In this document: piece by piece, positions 34,912 to 46,413 of the stretch
How positions within the stretch are numbered: position 1 is the stretch's first letter
Layout of the letters: each line of letters begins with the position of its first letter
Origin: Thereva unica
Taxonomy: Eukaryota; Arthropoda; Insecta; Diptera; Therevidae
Direction: 5' to 3'
DNA: 64,000 bases
Assembly (NCBI GenBank): GCA_949987705.1
Contig: CATLJY010000187.1
Span: 62,001-126,000, forward strand
Program-made: the position numbers and the translations under genes
The notes under the pieces: model-generated
Seen by the model: only the letters and a program-made list of their open reading frames with translations
What the model was told of the DNA's origin: nothing
Databases searched by the model: none

Positions 34912-36459
34912 CAGGGGCGGCGCTTTCATAGGTGCGATTGGTGCCCTTGCACCGGGCGCAATTTGTCGGGGGCGCAATTTCAGAAATTAAGATTTAAAAA
35001 AAATTTAAAACTATGAAAAAAAAAAAAAATCAAAAGGGTGTAAAAAATTACACCAATTTACCTAATTTCGGACCTAGCGCATTCTCATGCAAGAAAAAAA
35101 CGGGAAATTTAACGTCTCCTTCTGCAGGAAGTTTCCAGAGATCTTAGCTTCAAAGTTCGGGAAAAAATCTTCTAACTGAGAGAAATCTCTCTTTTATTTT
35201 GAGCTGTTTTGAAAATTCTGTAAAAAGCACCATATCCACATACACACAAACAGGAAAAAATGTTCCGATGGCTCTGTATTGTGTATTGCTGTTTACTATG
35301 ATTGATATAAACTTGAAGGCGCAGTTGCTGAACTTTTAAATTCTCTTTCAAGAATTGTTAAAAAATGTAAATGGACGAAATGAGGACAGCAAAACTCCTT
35401 GTGACGTGAACTCCTCTTTAATTGCTCGTTTTTGTTTGTTTCTTTATACGCTGGCATCATCGGCTTCAGTTTAATAAAGTTAAGTTCAACCCGCATAAGT
35501 GGATTCATCGGCTGGCATGCACAGTTCGTGCTTGAAATTTTTGTTGCCAGAAGTGAGAAATGCAAAAGCTCAACTGGAATGACATTCCATTAGTCCAGAT
35601 GACTACTCTCTTTCGAGCGAGCTTTTACGTTCAATCTCAATTTCATGTTCTGTTGGGCGAACTCGGGCTTTATTTTTCCTAAGCTCAATATGTGTGAAAA
35701 TGTAACTCAGGGAAAAATTGAAGTTCAGTGCACCAATTGGCTCGAACTTGTGCAGTTCGGCCGGTGAGCTGGGGTAACAAATTAATATAGCCAGTCCACA
35801 CAGGCCAACCAACAAAAATTGGCTGTAATCGTCCAATTGCTTCTGAAATTCGATGAATAATCGCATAGGTTTTCACAAGAGCCAACTTTTCCAATAAACT
35901 ATAAAGGCATACACCGTCAAATTTTATGTACATCCAGATTTTCATTAAACCCACAAGCGCAACGAGTTTTGATTGGCCGACCGGCTCACAATCGATAGTT
36001 TTGGTTGTACATCCGCCCTTCGATGTACATCCAATTTGACCGTGAATGGGGACCGGAAGTTACAATGCGTTTTCTTTTCCCAGTAAAAGCGAGTTAAAAA
36101 CAACAACAACCACACACCTATCAAAACTTGATTCAAAAATTCCGTGAAAGAAGTCGAGGGTCAAAAAATCTGCTCGCCCCATCGTCCTCGCCTGCTGTCT
36201 TCTCCGCAAACGACGTTTTCAATCGATTTTGTTGGGTGGTTGTTGACCCATGTGCAACTTTCTATATATGTAATCAATATGCAATTTTGATGCAATTTTG
36301 GTGCAATTTTAAATTTTGCGCAAAGCTATGAAAATTATTTCTCCTATTCAGCGAGTGTTTGTGTCTTTTTCCATTGTCCTTCACTGCGTTCAAAAATGTG
36401 CTTATGGGGCGCAATATGGCATAGTGCACCGGGCGCAAAAAATCCAAGCGCCGGCTCTG
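34912..36459. mobile_element. Non-autonomous hAT element with 8-bp TSD
   Basis: Starts CAGGGGCGGCGCTTTCATAG; the reverse complement of its end reads CAGAGCCGGCGCTTGGATTT, and both arms share GCACCGGGCGCAA a little further in (TIR imperfect). ATAAAATA at 34904-34911 is repeated exactly at 36460-36467, the 8-bp duplication typical of hAT. There is no hAT dimerisation domain or transposase. Internal ORFs show no family motifs. Confidence 0.87.
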
Positions 36460-36632
36460 ATAAAATAGTTGCAACTGTTGGAGACAAAAATTCAGCTCTT
36501 GCCATTATTTATGGCAACTTGCAATAAATTAATGACATTTTATAATAGAGCTTTTCACATGTCATTATTTGAGTCGTGTGAACAGCAATGCCATTAATTA
36601 TGACCAGAAATTGTGACCATTGTCATTTTTTG

Positions 36633-37004
36633 TCATTCGTGTAACCGCCGCAAAACCTCTGGAAAAGGATCATGCGTTGATAACCACTCTAAAAGTTTTC
36701 GTGAATCACTTGCATCAACATGCTGCTCGGTCGTATCCATCCTAACATTAGCGAGATCTTCTAACTTTTCACAAACTGTATTCATAGCATGCATACTATA
36801 AACCCATTTACTTATGACACTATCTTTTGTACTTCTCCCTCGAGCAATACTTCCATCTGTCTTCATAGCTTTCATCATAGACTGCTCGATTACCATGTCC
36901 GTTGAAGTTCCACAACTTAATTTGTCTGAACGTCTAACTATGAAAAATCCTTCTGAAAATCTTTCGTAAACTTCAGGATCTATAGAATTTTGTAATTGTT
37001 GCAT
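36633..37004 (-). CDS. Unrecognised TE-associated protein fragment (123 aa)
   Basis: Starts at ATG after an in-frame stop. The segment FFIVRRSDKLSCGTSTDMVI, then EQSMMKAMKTDGSIARGRST, recalls a domain in many uncharacterised invertebrate proteins (IRRSD...SD-VIEQ-LM-K..G...RGRG). I cannot name a function and do not claim a family. The C-terminus (WLSTHDPFPEVLRRL) looks ordinary. It is probably a remnant of a larger repeat-encoded protein, with no neighbours that explain it. Confidence 0.4.
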   Translation of the reverse strand: MQQLQNSIDPEVYERFSEGFFIVRRSDKLSCGTSTDMVIEQSMMKAMKTDGSIARGRSTKDSVISKWVYSMHAMNTVCEKLEDLANVRMDTTEQHVDASDSRKLLEWLSTHDPFPEVLRRLHE

Positions 37005-38560
37005 ATCCTGCTAGTAAAGGTGTGCAGACTTAGCATAAGGAAAATGACCAGACGCGAGTTATTTTCTTTAATTATTCTTTTCCTATTTTTATTTGAATAA
37101 AAAAATTATTGTGTATTAAAGAACACAAGGCAGAAGGAAACATCGCGTACATACTGATGTCTTATGTTCTTTATTATTGTATTTTTTTTCTTCATTTGCT
37201 CGTGTCTTGTACTATAATCTAAAATATGAATGAAGCCATAATATTTTAACTCAATTCATAAATCATAGTATAGAAGTGTGTGTATTCAAATGCGAGCTGA
37301 CGGAATATTCCGTGAATGGAAGGCATGCCACGCAAAGGTCGGGCTACTTTCAACTTTTTCTGCATAGCCGCATTCGAGAGAGCACACACAAGCATAAGCA
37401 CACAAACACATGAACACGTTACTTCCCTGCAAACAATTTCTCGGCTGCTCGTTTTCTCGAGCTATTTTCGAAAGACAACTTTTCGAGAATTATTCGAGAA
37501 ACAATCGTTAAAACGATCCTTAAAGCTTTCACGCTCTTTTCATGCAGATTTTCAGGCTATGTGTGATAGCCGGCACGGAACGCAACCATGTAATTATGTG
37601 TCAGAGGAAATTCGCCGGATATCATGGAACCTCTGAATGCAATGCATGTACGCTTGGATATGTCACCAGCTTTAGTGGACGGTGTGAATCCAATGGCTGA
37701 TCCATTTTTTAACAACTTAGGCACAATTTTCCTTGAAGATCTGTGATAGAAGGATCACATTTTTCATTCCTCAATTCCGTTCTAAGCACGGAATAACGTC
37801 AATTGCTAATAAAATCATGAACATAATTCCGTCCATCAAATTATTGTCTTTTTATTTATAATAACACCTCATAATAGGTTCAAATTACATCGACTTATTA
37901 AATATAATCGTATTTAATAGGAAAAATTAAAATATTATGAAAATATACTTCCTAGCGCTTGTTATGATCTTAGGCGGACGGTCCCACCTTTTTCTCACTT
38001 TACATAACGAAATTGCTTCGAATGACCTATTCGCCACGACCGACTGATTGAAAAGGAGTTGTTGTACTCTGTTTATTACAATAATAAACTTAATTAAAAC
38101 AAATAACAATCACTTTATTTAATACCTTAGTACATGTATAAAGAAAAAATAAACCGGCGAACAATATTTTATTTTATAGATATAAGAGGTTTGGTTTACT
38201 CCGACGGTGTGTGTACGACTGCCCCGATCCATCATTATTTCATTTTACAGGTAATTAAATTAATGCAGAGTCTGCAGATCAATTCTGGTTGAACTCCTGG
38301 CCTTGGCGATCGATGGAGTGCAGGTGGTTTCCGGCTTGTGATTAAGTAAAAGGTTAAATTACCTTATTACCGGATGCACTGAAGCCACGAGCTGCTGACG
38401 CTTGATGTTGGTTGCTGCACTTTTGGGTGACGACAAATCAATAACTAAAAATTAAAAAGACGATTCACTAAGGTGAATTATTTTACTCCTAGAATATCAT
38501 GCATAATTTCTGGTTATTTTATATTCCAAAATATTCAGCGGTTTCCTTATTTTATAGCTT
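37005..38560. other. Intergenic, no gene recognised
   Basis: AT-rich sequence. ORFs at 37316-37636 and 37927-38109 have no recognisable motifs. An imperfect inverted pair, ATTCCGTTCTAAGCACGGAAT, forms a small hairpin at about 37767-37787. Confidence 0.5.
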
Positions 38561-38582
38561 ACAAAATAATAGACCGTAATTA

Positions 38583-38813
38583 TGTACTAGGCAGGAATCT
38601 GGTACATTTACCTTAATTAGATGCATGGAAATTTTACAAGATATAGTGGAAAATGATGAACAAGACAGAATCATCATTGATCACAAGAAAAATAATCATT
38701 GGGGAATCAATGAAACACTTCTTCATCTAAAACGGAGATACTACCTCCCATATATGATTAACAAGATATCTAAAATAATTAATAATTGTGACAACTGTCA
38801 ACTTCTCAAATAC
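38583..38813 (+). pseudogene. ERV integrase, zinc-binding part
   Basis: A frame break near 38617 is followed by IVENDEQDRIIIDH and WGINETLLHLKRRYY, then INNCDNCQLLKY, an HHCC zinc module (H-x-H region and CX2C) of Gypsy/errantivirus integrase. The frame runs straight into LINE coding sequence at 38814, producing a long but accidental fusion ORF. The likely target duplication is AAATAC (38808-38813). Confidence 0.82.
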
Positions 38814-40754
38814 AAAGTAACCGCCTTCCGAGCGTACAAGAGCTTCCCGAGTGAATCGCTCCGTTTAGAATACATACAACAAAGAAATTCTTGTAAAACC
38901 GCCATCAAAAAAGTCAAAACCTTATTTGACAACAAATTGAGAAGTAAACTCCTAAATGCAACCTCCGGTAGCAAAAACTTCTGGTCCTTGGTAAGTTCCA
39001 TCAAGAAGAATTTCACTACAACTTCAACCCCTTCCTTTATTCACAATGAGAAGGTAATAGCAGACAGCAAATCCAAGGCCAATTTATTAGCATCTATGTT
39101 CGCTTCGAATTCTTCTTTACCCGAAACTGATGTGCTACCCCCTGTTTCCGAGCGTAACGCCCATTCAATGGACAGGGTTTTTTTCAGGACTCGCGAGGTG
39201 TACAGGTGCCTCAAAGAGCTCGATGCCAACAAATCCACTGGACCCGATAATATACCCCCTATCGTCTTAAAACAATGCGCCTCACCTTTGGCTAAACCTC
39301 TGCGCAAATTATTTTCCCTGTCATATTTCTCCGGAGTTTATCCCGACTATTGGAAACTTGCCCATGTTCAGCCCATACCGAAAAAAGGTGATTCCAGCGA
39401 TCCCTCCAATTACCGCCCAATAGCAATTACTTTTATTCTCTCCAAAACCATGGAGACGATAATCAACAAAAAGCTTATGGGATATCTAGAATCCAACCTA
39501 CTCATAAACGACAGACAGTATGGCTTCCGACAAAAAAGATCCACTGGCGATCTTTTAGTCTGTCTTACAGAACACCTCAACCGTAGTCTGCATGAATCCG
39601 GTGAGTCTAGTCTGGTTGCTCTGGATATCTCCAAGGCTTTCAATAGAGTTTGGCACACAGCCCTGTTAGCTAAACTCAAAGCTATTGGAGTTGACTCACT
39701 TCTACAGAAGTGGATTGAGAGTTTCCTTTTTGGCCGTTCAATCAAAGTAGTATTGGATGGCGTCAAATCCGCTTCCCACCCGATCTCTGCGGGGGTCCCC
39801 CAGGGGTCAATTTTATCACCGGCCCTATTTCTCATATTTATAAATGACCTTCTTTCAATCCCCTCCAACCCACTCCTCAGCTTCGCTGACGACGGTACTC
39901 TACGTTATTCATACAGCGTCGATACAAGACAGACCCATGCCAGATCCTGTCTTGATGATCGCGAACTAATGTCCAAGTCGATTATAAATGACATTAAGCT
40001 GATTCTAGAGTGGGGAAAGAAGAATCGTGTTGAATTCAACTCCGACAAAACCAAGTACTGTCTTATCTCCAAAAAGAAGCTCAACACCTCACCATCCTTG
40101 AAAGTGGATGACGTGGTACTAAAGGCCGACCCATCCCTACACATCTTAGGCGTGACTTTAGCCAAAGACTTGCGATGGAATGACCACATATTCCAAATCG
40201 CCAAACAAGGATCTCAGTGCTTGGGATTTCTTAAGAGGTGCAAGTTCCTCCTCCAGCCATCGGCCCGTGCTGTTATTTATAAATCCTACATTCGGCCTCT
40301 TCTCGAATATAACTCCCTCGTTTGGGGCGGCGCCCCAATAACCACCTTGGCATGGTTAGATAAGGTGCAAAAAAGGGCGCTCAAGTTAATTGATGGCGAC
40401 ACCGCCTGCTCCACCATCGACCCCCTGAACCACCGTAGGAATGTAGCAGCACTGACAAAATTTTATCGCTACTACCACAGTGACTGTTCCTCCGAGTTAA
40501 ACGCTCTCCTGCCTCCACGGCAATCTTATACCCGCAACACCAGATTAGCCCACTCGTCTCATTCCCTTCACCTGCAACTACCCTTTTCACGCACTCAACA
40601 AGATATGAATTCGTTTGTTAATAGAACAACTCGGCTGTGGAATAACCTCTCGCAGTCAGTATTTCCGAACTCCTACAACATCCAAGAGTTCAAACGCAGG
40701 GTTCATCACCACCTTCTTCAATACCCCCCCCCCCCCGTACCTTTTAATCCTTAA
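38814..40754 (+). CDS. LINE ORF2 reverse transcriptase (CR1/L2 group), N-terminally truncated
   Basis: About 646 codons open from the insertion junction. RT motifs in order: KSTGPDNIPP, PIPKKGDSSDPSNYRPIAI, RQYGFRQKRSTGD, VALDISKAFNRVWH, AGVPQGSILSPALF, catalytic LSFADDGTL, then HILGVTLAKDLRW and LEYNSLVWGGAP. The tail has RALKLIDGD, HRRNVAALTKFYRYYH and RTTRLWNNLS, as in CR1/L2-type ORF2. The endonuclease is missing. Because the upstream ERV frame is continuous with it, a longer 709-codon ORF from 38625 exists, but its first 60 or so residues are integrase. Confidence 0.88.
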   Translation, partial: KVTAFRAYKSFPSESLRLEYIQQRNSCKTAIKKVKTLFDNKLRSKLLNATSGSKNFWSLVSSIKKNFTTTSTPSFIHNEKVIADSKSKANLLASMFASNSSLPETDVLPPVSERNAHSMDRVFFRTREVYRCLKELDANKSTGPDNIPPIVLKQCASPLAKPLRKLFSLSYFSGVYPDYWKLAHVQPIPKKGDSSDPSNYRPIAITFILSKTMETIINKKLMGYLESNLLINDRQYGFRQKRSTGDLLVCLTEHLNRSLHESGESSLVALDISKAFNRVWHTALLAKLKAIGVDSLLQKWIESFLFGRSIKVVLDGVKSASHPISAGVPQGSILSPALFLIFINDLLSIPSNPLLSFADDGTLRYSYSVDTRQTHARSCLDDRELMSKSIINDIKLILEWGKKNRVEFNSDKTKYCLISKKKLNTSPSLKVDDVVLKADPSLHILGVTLAKDLRWNDHIFQIAKQGSQCLGFLKRCKFLLQPSARAVIYKSYIRPLLEYNSLVWGGAPITTLAWLDKVQKRALKLIDGDTACSTIDPLNHRRNVAALTKFYRYYHSDCSSELNALLPPRQSYTRNTRLAHSSHSLHLQLPFSRTQQDMNSFVNRTTRLWNNLSQSVFPNSYNIQEFKRRVHHHLLQYPPPPVPFNP

Positions 40755-40888
40755 CCTATGCCCCCCCCCCCCTCATCCCTCCCCCGTACTAAGCTTACTG
40801 CTAGACATTGCACCATGACGAGACAAATGACATGACGGACTAGTAGTACAAAGGGTGACTCCTGAGCTTAGCACTGCCACATAAAAAA
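38814..40888 (+). mobile_element. CR1/L2-like LINE, 5' truncated, inserted in ERV integrase
   Basis: 2.1 kb ending in ATAAAAAAAAATAC. AAATAC on both sides (38808-38813 and about 40889-40894) is a likely TSD. It carries only the ORF2 RT and 3' UTR; the 3' UTR is C-rich (two poly-C runs at about 40724-40770). The 5' truncation is typical of incomplete target-primed reverse transcription. Confidence 0.85.
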
Positions 40889-41587
40889 AAATACGACAGA
40901 AATCCACCAAGAATCAAATATGAAAAACCCGAAACTCCCACCAAACCTTTAGATATTTTTCCCGTAGATATATATAGCATCAACAATAGAGAGATACTAA
41001 CTCTTATTGATAAATTTTCAAAATTTGCATCCGCGTATATACTTACCGCCCGAAATAGTCTAAACATAATTAAAGCTATTAAGCACTTCATAAGCCTAGA
41101 CGGCATCCCTTCTAAAATTGTATCTGACCAAGGAGCGGAATTCACCAGTAGTATTTATAGAGATTTCTGTAACGAATACGAAATCAAGGCACATATTACC
41201 TCCTTCCAACAGTCAAGTAGCAATTCGCCAGTCGTGAGATTTCATTTGGCACTCACAGAAATATATAGGATAATACTTAAAAGGTGTAAAGAAACCAATT
41301 CCAAATTAGATCACGATGATATACTTACTGAATCATTAATTACTTATAATAACTCAATTCACTCAGCAACGAAATTAACCCCACAGGAATTATTCAATGG
41401 TAGGACCTTTCAATTTAATAATAACGTAAAATTTAGTAATGAACACGAGTATTTAAGAAAGCTCAACCAATATAAAGAAGAATTATACCCATCGATTAAA
41501 GAAATGGTAGAAAAAATAATAAGTAGAAATATTGATAAAATAAATAAAGATAGAGTAGTCCCTGTAGATTTAAAAGAAAACTACTAA
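40889..41587 (+). pseudogene. ERV integrase core, catalytic Glu replaced
   Basis: Resumes the integrase after the LINE: PLDIFPVDIYSIN (first Asp), LTLIDKFSKFASAY and IVSDQGAEFTSS (second Asp). At the expected Glu position the codons read SNSPVVRFH, so Glu is Val in this copy. The chain continues NNSIHSATKLTPQELFNGRT to a stop at 41585-41587. It is inactive by loss of a DDE residue as well as by the insertion. Confidence 0.85.
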
Positions 41588-41689
41588 ACATAGGATTCAA
41601 AAGAATAATAGATTAACTATAATAACCACCAAAAATCAAAAATTACACAAATATAAAATAAGAAATAAGCTTAAATTTCAGCATAACAA

Positions 41690-42520
41690 TGGCGACCGGA
41701 CAGAGACTGGAGATTCACGACCTCCGCAACAACCAAGGACTCCTACCCTGAGATTAGGAACAGCCAGGAGCATCCAAACGCACAATGACTTACTGCACAT
41801 TATTAGACTGGAGACATACGGACAAAGTATTGACAGAATACACAATTCATTACTAAAATTCGACAATATAAACGGACTAGACAGAAGAATTAGATTAGGC
41901 GAAATTAAACAGAAATTGGACACCTTGCTTCCATTGAGAGTAAGAAACAAAAGAGGTTTACTAGACGGTTTAGGTACGGTTATCAAAAATATATTACCGG
42001 AAATATGGATGCTAAGGACTCACGGACACGGTTAAATAAAGTAATAGATGAAATAACGTCAAACCAATCAATATTGAAAACCGAAGTAAATAAACAAATA
42101 GCAATGCTCCAAAGATTTGAAAATATTACCAACCACATTAATTTACAGCAAGAAGCAATAGAAAATTATCTGAAACGAACTCAAGAATCGGTCAATAATC
42201 TTACTAGACAAGGAAATCACATTTTTCAGCACATTCAATTCCTAAACGAAATTAACTACAGTATAGACAAATGATCATTTAACAAACATTGCAGAAGCAA
42301 TAGCACAAGCTAAAGTTAATGTAATTTCTAAACACATTTTGAGTCTGAGCGTATTAACGCAAATTTATAAAATTTTTGAAAATCAAGCCATAGAAATAAA
42401 ATCGGATGAGCACATATATGAGCTACTAGGCCTTCAGGCTTATTATAATCACACCAATATAATTTTTAACATCCACATTCCAATAATCACAAATGCAACC
42501 TATTCATTTTAGCTTTTTCA
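41690..42520 (+). pseudogene. ERV Env-like gene, 5' and middle part, broken
   Basis: Follows pol by about 100 bp, where errantiviruses carry env. The visible signature is a basic RVRNKR cleavage-type motif near 41940-41957, followed by a Gly/Leu-rich segment as in insect F-type envelope proteins, then a helical, Gln/Asn-rich region (part open at 42005-42274). At least two frameshifts (near 42000 and 42272) and a later insertion break it. The call rests on position and these motifs. The product would be a membrane fusion glycoprotein in an intact element. Confidence 0.75.
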
Positions 42521-42880
42521 AAAAAAAAAAAAAAGCTTATACAGAGGCTCTGGATTTGTCACAAAAAATATGTATGATTTAAACGAAACATTTGGTAGGT
42601 TTAAAACGAAAAGTAGATATCTAATTTTTACCAGGGCATAAACGCTTACTGAAATGAATGAAAATTTATAAATTTAGTTGCACGAACGATGTATTTAAGA
42701 CCGTCCTTATAGTCCATGAATATAAGGAAGTGATTTTTCTCAGAATTTTTAATATTTTACAAAAATTTTACAAACGATTTGCCCCATATCTAAAAAAGTT
42801 TGCAGCCCTTTGTTTAAAGGCATATTTTTAAGTTTTTATTAACTAAATTTGTATGTATCTCTTCAGAATAACAAAACAAA

Positions 42881-45011
42881 AGTGGGATGTTGTGCCTAGA
42901 GACTAGCCACTAATTACGCTTTTTTTTGGTATTCCTTCTATTGAATAACACTTCAGACTGGATGACAATATATTAAGTGAAGATTGTGAAGAATTGCGAA
43001 AATATTCAAACAAATAACTCGAAAAAATAACGCATCTTTCATGGAGATGCTGCTGAAAGAATTATACAATAATTGCCCGCCAAGAATTTGAAAGAATTGA
43101 TATATTTTTAATTGCACCCCATCTATGACAAAGAATAGTGAACACTATGGCAATATTACATTACATATTACATTACTCTTCGTTTTACCTATGATTATCA
43201 ATTTCCATAAAATATACAAAATACATTTCATAAATAATAGAAAATCTGTTGTCATAAATCAGTTGTTTACTTCCTTCTAAAGTTTATACATATCTTGCAT
43301 TGGAATGTACCTTTTTATGTAAGCATTAATAAATAGGTTTATTGCCACATTCCTACAAGTTAGTGTTTGGAGTAATGGGAAGGCGCTAGATTGGGGTACG
43401 AAAGGGCCAGGGTTCGATTCCTGGTGGTGTTTTCTTTTTCTATTTTTCTTCTTTCTGAAATGATTTATTAACATATTAGTCAGCCGCCGATAGTATCTGC
43501 CATGGCTGGAAGGGCTAGCGAGTAGTGCCGTCGTCTGTGGACTCTGTGGGGCTGCAAGTTCGATTCTTCGGCTCGCGGTGCTTTTTTTCGTCATAATAAT
43601 TTTTTTTTAATTTCCTTCGGGGATTTTGTTTCATATAAAACATGTTTTTGACATGAACACGTCTCTAAATTTGCTTCCAGAACAAAAACCGATGATAACG
43701 AAATTATGGCAAATAGTTTTTACTTGCAGCTCAAAAACTATTGTTTATATTGAATAAAGAAATATACTATATACCATGACGTGGGTGAAGAATCAAAGAA
43801 TTTTATTGTTTACATTTGATTTCCTTTTTTTAAGCTATGATGATTATATTGTAGTGTTTGTTAAATACTTTGTTAAGTTTGAGATTACGCAAAGTCTCAC
43901 AACTTATAACCTACGTAAGCCCTTAACAAAAACTTTTCAAGATTAATTATATATAGCGTTGGTCAGTGTAATACTTATGAATCTCCATGGCCAAGCTAGG
44001 ATTCAGCATTATGACAATAATTAAATCAATGCAACGTGAAATAAAAGTTTTAGTTAAGAACGGATTTGGCTTATTTATTTTATTATAGATTGAGTTATAG
44101 CTCACAATTGAATATGTACCAAAGGTTTTAATTAGTCGCTTTGAGATTTTACCATCAACGCAGGCTTAGTTTATTATACTACAATAAATCATCATAGCTA
44201 AAAAAAACTACTCAAATTCATCAAGAATCGAACCCTGGCCCTTTCGCACCCCGATCTAGCGCCTTCCCATTACTCCAAACACTAACTTGTAGGAATGTGG
44301 CAATAAACATATTTATTCATGCTTACGTAAAAAGGTACATTCCAATGCTAGATATGTATAAAGTTTCGAAGAAAGTAAACAACTGAATTATGACAATAGA
44401 TTTTCTATTATTTATGAAATGTATTTTGTATATTTTATGGAAATTGATAATCACAGGTAAAACGAAGAGTAATGTAATATTGCCATAGATGGTGTTCACT
44501 ATTCTTTGTCATAGATGGGTGCAATTAAAATATATCAATTCTTTCAAATTTTTGGAGGGTAATTATTGGTGTTGGTCTCACTGCGAGGTGGGGGTATTTG
44601 TGTGCGTGCACCTGCATATATGCTATGGATAAACAGGTGCCTATGTTTTTCAGTAGATGTTCTACATTTAAAGAAAAGTGAAGTGCATGCGTGATTTTTT
44701 CTTTAAAAATAAAGAAAAAAGTTACATTTAAGTGTAAATTAATACTAAAGGTGCGGTAAGCCGAATTTTTAACAAAAGAAAAATGTTTAGATTCGTTTTA
44801 TATAGTGTTTACATGTGTGATGTGTGTTTTTTTTCAATTTGACACATTCGAATTATTGGCCTTCGATTCCCAGATCCGGCGGGTTGGAAGTGAGTGCGGT
44901 TCAATCTCCACTTAATATGTATATTGTCAGCCAGTCTGAAGTATTATTCAACAAAAAGAATACCATGAAAAAGCGTAATTAGTGGCTAGTCTCTAGGCAC
45001 AACATCCCACT
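42881..45011. mobile_element. 2.1-kb inverted-repeat element with tRNA-like B boxes
   Basis: Starts AGTGGGATGTTGTGCCTAGA and ends with its reverse complement at 45011. Arms match for about 90 bp at the ends and again over about 350 bp further in (roughly 43075-43430 against 44220-44570). Inner arms carry a Pol III B box: GGTTCGATTCC at 43411-43421 within a perfect T-arm-like hairpin CCAGG-GTTCGATT-CCTGG, and its inverse at about 44224-44234. The right end abuts the ERV env directly; on the left, 42521-42880 is unassigned. I see no transposase and no certain TSD. Confidence 0.6.
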
Positions 45012-45323
45012 AGTTTCCATTTGATACCAATCCCAATAGAAAAAACAAAAATAATTTCCACCAAGCCCTATATTATCCTTAACCCTAATGATATTCAAAA
45101 TTTTGACAAGAAATATACACAGATAGAACAGGTATTCTACTGCCAAAAGTCAGGTTTTCAAGGACCTGCGAAGAATTCAGATTGTGTCCGCAACCTCAAC
45201 CACAACATCCCAGCGCATTGCGAACTACACGAAGAAGACGACTCCTCAGGGATCTACCAACCAGAGCCGAACCACATTCTACGATACTCCAGAGAAAACA
45301 ATCAATTCTACTTGACAACCTAA
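45012..45323 (+). pseudogene. ERV Env-like gene, 3' part
   Basis: Resumes env after the inserted element (PIPIEKTKIISTKPYII, later VFYCQKSGF and HCELHEEDD) and ends at a stop that is probably premature, since no membrane anchor follows. Spaced Cys residues fit an extracellular domain. Together with 41690-42520 this is one interrupted, decayed gene. Confidence 0.72.
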
Positions 45324-45434
45324 GAGATATTGGGACGAAATCAACATACACCCTGTCTTGCTTAATAAAATAAATTTCTCAATAAAAAATCCAAACTAGT
45401 TGGGATGTGGGTTCGACCCTTTCGGTCCACACGA

Positions 45435-46413
45435 TTAACTTCCCGGTATGATGGATGTTGAATATTATGATTGGATATTTTAATAATAAATGAACAATAG
45501 GCAATATAGAATATATGCATAATACTGAGAATTTGTCACAATTGTTTATCAATATTTTCGCTAAAATGTCAAACTTAATGTGCGCACTTACAAGATTAGG
45601 ATGACGAAAATGTATATAAAATTGATGTATGAATGTTTTTCGGCACCTCAATGAAGTCGATATAGTTTTTAGCTCGCGCGGTATCGTGCAGGTACAAATA
45701 TCACTTAAGTCAGTTAAACCAAAAACCCGCTGGACCGAATATTATAAAAATATTTTCAGATTATATTGTCGCTAATACGCTTCGAACGGCATGGCACCTC
45801 AAGTAAGTCAACATCTTTTGTGGTTCGGGCCATATCGTGCAGGTACAAAAATCACTTACGCCGCTTAAACAAAAAAACGGCTCGACCGAATTTTATGAAA
45901 ATCTTTTCAGATCACATTTTGGTTAATACTCTTCGAACGGCACGTCAACTAAGCCGATATCTTTTATAGTTCGCGCGATATCGTGCAGGTACAAAAATCA
46001 CTTAAGTCATTTAAACCAAAAAACCGCTGGACCGAATATTATAAAAATTTTTTCAGATAATATTGTCGCTAATACGCTTCGAACGGCACCTCAAGTAAGT
46101 CAATATCTTTCAGGTACAAAAATCACTTACGTCGCTCAAACAAAAAAACGGCTGGACCGATTTTCATGAAAATCTTTTCAGATCATATTTCAGTTAATAC
46201 GCTTCGAACAACACTTCAACGAAGCCGATATCAGTTTTGGTTCGCGCGATATCGTGCAGGAAAAAATGACCACATCCGTACGCACACACACACATACTTC
46301 CTCCCAATTTTTTGCTTAAAATGCTCCTGGGACCTTGAAAGATGAAAATACGTTGAAATTTTCGATTTCGATTTTCGGACCGATTACAATACCTTCCTAT
46401 ACTGGGAAGTTAA
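45435..46413. mobile_element. TTAA-flanked inverted-repeat element with ~147-bp tandem repeats
   Basis: Left end TTAACTTCCCGGTAT and right end ATACTGGGAAGTTAA are inverted copies, with TTAA at each edge, suggesting a piggyBac-type MITE. Inside, four to five imperfect ~147-bp units (about 45670-46260) share GATATCGTGCAGGTACAAAA, CACTTAAGTC, CCGCTGGACCGAATATTATA and TACGCTTCGAACGGCAC. No transposase. The superfamily call rests on TTAA and short TIRs only. Confidence 0.6.

Larger units (their letters stand above)
38560..45323 (+). mobile_element. Errantivirus-type endogenous retrovirus relic, nested
   Basis: Pieces of integrase (38583-38813 and 40889-41587) and an Env-like gene (about 41690-42520 and 45012-45323) lie in order on the plus strand. 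A 5'-truncated LINE is inserted in the integrase, and about 2.5 kb including an inverted-repeat element in env. LTRs, gag, protease and RT are not visible. Several frameshifts and a changed catalytic residue show an old, inactive copy. Confidence 0.82.

Noticed and set aside
35296..36136. Minus-strand ORFs inside the hAT element as transposase
   Set aside because: None shows hAT catalytic or dimerisation motifs; they overlap each other in different frames.
43362..43432. A genuine tRNA gene
   Set aside because: The T-arm is perfect, but I cannot build a proper anticodon stem or acceptor stem, and an inverted copy lies in the other arm of the same element; better called tRNA-like.
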